In this document: one piece after another, positions 62,027-64,000 of the stretch | Layout of the letters: each line of letters opens with the position of its first letter | How positions within the stretch are numbered: the first letter of the stretch is position 1 | Assembly (NCBI RefSeq): GCF_022539315.1 | Contig: NC_066314.1 | Location: 58,079,543-58,143,542, forward strand | Direction: 5' to 3' | Length of the DNA stretch: 64,000 nt | DNA from: Serinus canaria | Lineage: Eukaryota; Chordata; Aves; Passeriformes; Fringillidae | Program-made: the position numbers and the translations under genes | Notes under the pieces: model-generated | Seen by the model: only the letters and a program-made list of their open reading frames with translations | Told to the model about the DNA's origin: nothing | The model's database searches: none

Positions 62027-64000
62027 CTGGAACAAAGAGAGGGCCAGCAAGCAGTTAGCACTTGAGAAATGCAAACAGCATTTCTGCTTATTTCCATAAA
62101 GCTCAGGATCCAGCTAAAGCTTTCAGGAGAAAGCACTTCCCAATTTCATGTAAGAAGGCACCATCATGAAAGTTTAATGCTGAACATCAAAGGGAACCCA
62201 GGAATACAAAAATCATTGTCAAGAAGGTTATTTTTTTATCACTGAATGCAATGGGTTAATGCACTTTCAGTGTAATCTTGAGAGGAAATGACATTAGGCT
62301 TCAAAAACGAAGAAAATTTAATTCACCTTCTGAAGAGAAGGGAGCCAGACACGTGACACGAAACAAGCTTGAGATTTAGTCATTTGTGCATCATGCTGAG
62401 AAAAGTTATGTGAAGTGGTTGCTCTGTGCTATCTTGTGCTGCTCAGAAGGCTCATCTGCTTACAGCACCAAAAGAGAAAGCTTCACTCATAATCCCCATG
62501 CAGGTATTCCAGGACATGGGATGAAAGGTTTGGCCAAAGCTGAGCACAGGCTTCCAAACCCAACAGCTGAGACAGCTTTCTTTTGGTTGCTAGGCTCAAT
62601 TTGTCCTTAGCTAGCAGATCTCCTCCTACAGAGCCTTCACGTGTTGGCAGAGATTAGTTCTCAGAGACTGCTGGCCCAGCATGCAGAGGGACAGGTCACC
62701 CTACTTCAGTAAAGACAGCAATTCAAGGAACCCACTGGAAAAGGCAAACAAGGATGAAGATGTTAAAGCACAGCCTTTGAGGTTCTGTGCATATAGACAC
62801 TTGACTTTGAATTTCAAAAAGCAGATCTTTTTATATATTATATTCCACAAAATCATCTCTTCCGAATTTATATTATTTTAATAGATACAGACTTCTAAGC
62901 TGTATTATTAATGCTTTTTCATTCTTACAGTACACAAACTAATGTCCACCATACATGGAAGACAAGGGGATGTTTGGTAGGGTTCTCCTGCCTCTGGGTG
63001 TGAAAAGTGCACTGTACAAATGATATTTATTACAACACGCTAAGAAACTGTCTACCAGATTGTCTGAGTGATTAAACATTGAATTCCTAGAGGCTCAGGG
63101 GAAAGCTGTCTGTACTAAAACTCTTCCACTGTATCACTCAGCAGGAGATGAGAGGAGCTACAGAAAAAATATGTCAAATAAATTATTTGTAGAATCTTGA
63201 CATGGCTTTGGAGATTCTCTCAGTATTTGGTCTCTCACCAACCTGACATGGTAGCCCTGTTTGGCTGGGGACTCAGCTGACATCAGATAAACTCCAACTC
63301 AGAGGTGTTCGGGTTGCTGGATTAGGGTGTGGAACGTGTCTCCAAAACCCAAAGTTCAAAGCAAGCAACCTCAGGTGCTGCCATCTCCTTTTGCTCAGGC
63401 CAGTGAAAAAAGTCACACATCAGCTGAGCAGACACCATCACTAACATTTTCTGTGAGGCATTTATCCAGAGTAGGAAAGAACTCAAGATGGGTTTGCTTT
63501 CTTTTGCCATCCCTCAACTACAGCCCTAACAACAGGACTGTGGTTGTCCTGCACTCAACACACTGACAATGCACCCATCCCTTCCAGATTTTCTGTTGCC
63601 TTAATCACAACACCCAACTGCCTTGCTCATTAAGGGTACCTGACAACACTGCCCACTCAGTAGTTCTGCTCCATGGTAAATCCAGGCAGTTCCCACTGCT
63701 CTGCTGAGCAGCCACTCTGCCCCCTTTCTTGTACTGGTTCTAGTATTCAGGGGCACACAGAATGTGTGTCCAGCTGCAGAACGTTGATGCTTTTTCTTAA
63801 TGACAGGTTAACTTTTTAGCTGAATATGAATTGGGCAATACTGCTGATACAGAAGCACAAGTTTTCTAGGGACAGGACAAGGATATGTGGGAACTGCATC
63901 ACCAGACCTTGTTTCCTGTTGCTCAGAAAAAACCTTGCACACTTTGCCAGATGTTACATCATGCTGATTCAAGCTTTTCAGGCCAGCTTTTTGCTTTAAG
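62027..64000 (-). other. SLC37A3: SLC37A3 intron (partial)
   Basis: Sequence upstream of the TM7 exon in transcript sense. I looked on the minus strand for the preceding SLC37A3 exon (central loop and the end before TM7) and did not find it, so it should lie beyond 64000. Short ORFs here are not protein-like. Confidence 0.75.

Overview
The window is vertebrate nuclear DNA, almost certainly from a bird. The evidence is short split exons with GT-AG introns, truncated CR1 LINE fragments with avian-type 3' ends, one large CpG island at a promoter, and a gene order matching the conserved PARP12-KDM7A-SLC37A3-RAB19 block (human 7q34). I cannot name the species from sequence alone. No bacterial-type, CRISPR, operon or intact viral content was found.

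Layout. Two protein-coding genes are visible, both on the minus strand and both cut by the window edges. (1) KDM7A (JHDM1D, a PHD/JmjC histone demethylase): coding exon 1 lies at 26219-26334 inside a CpG island of about 1.8 kb (about 25270-27090), and exon 2 lies at 739-824. Intron 1 between them is 25.4 kb. The gene leaves the window through intron 2 at the left edge. Exons 1 and 2 together encode the whole histone-reading PHD finger. (2) SLC37A3 (12-TM sugar-phosphate-transporter-family protein): the last six coding exons lie between 62026 and the stop codon at 55543, followed by a 3' UTR of about 2.4 kb ending near a strong poly(A) signal at 53189-53194. They encode the C-terminal 200 residues; the upstream exons lie beyond 64000.

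Between the KDM7A promoter (about 27.1 kb) and the SLC37A3 3' end (about 53.2 kb) lies about 26 kb in which I recognise no protein-coding gene. It holds two CR1 fragments, a pure 34-unit CATC microsatellite, homopolymer tracts, several short tandem duplications, and a second GC/CpG-rich island (about 33.69-34.42 kb) with clustered HMG-box-like motifs that may be an unannotated promoter or enhancer. A divergent non-coding transcript from the KDM7A promoter, as in mammals, is plausible but unproven.

The two genes are neighbours but do not form a known functional unit: KDM7A acts on chromatin and SLC37A3 in lysosomal/endomembrane transport. I found no clear undescribed biological system. The observations most worth checking are a perfect 20-bp hairpin in KDM7A intron 1, a duplicated splice-acceptor region next to a 48-nt SLC37A3 exon, a one-nucleotide-loop G-quadruplex beside a C20 tract at the KDM7A promoter, and the intergenic CpG island.
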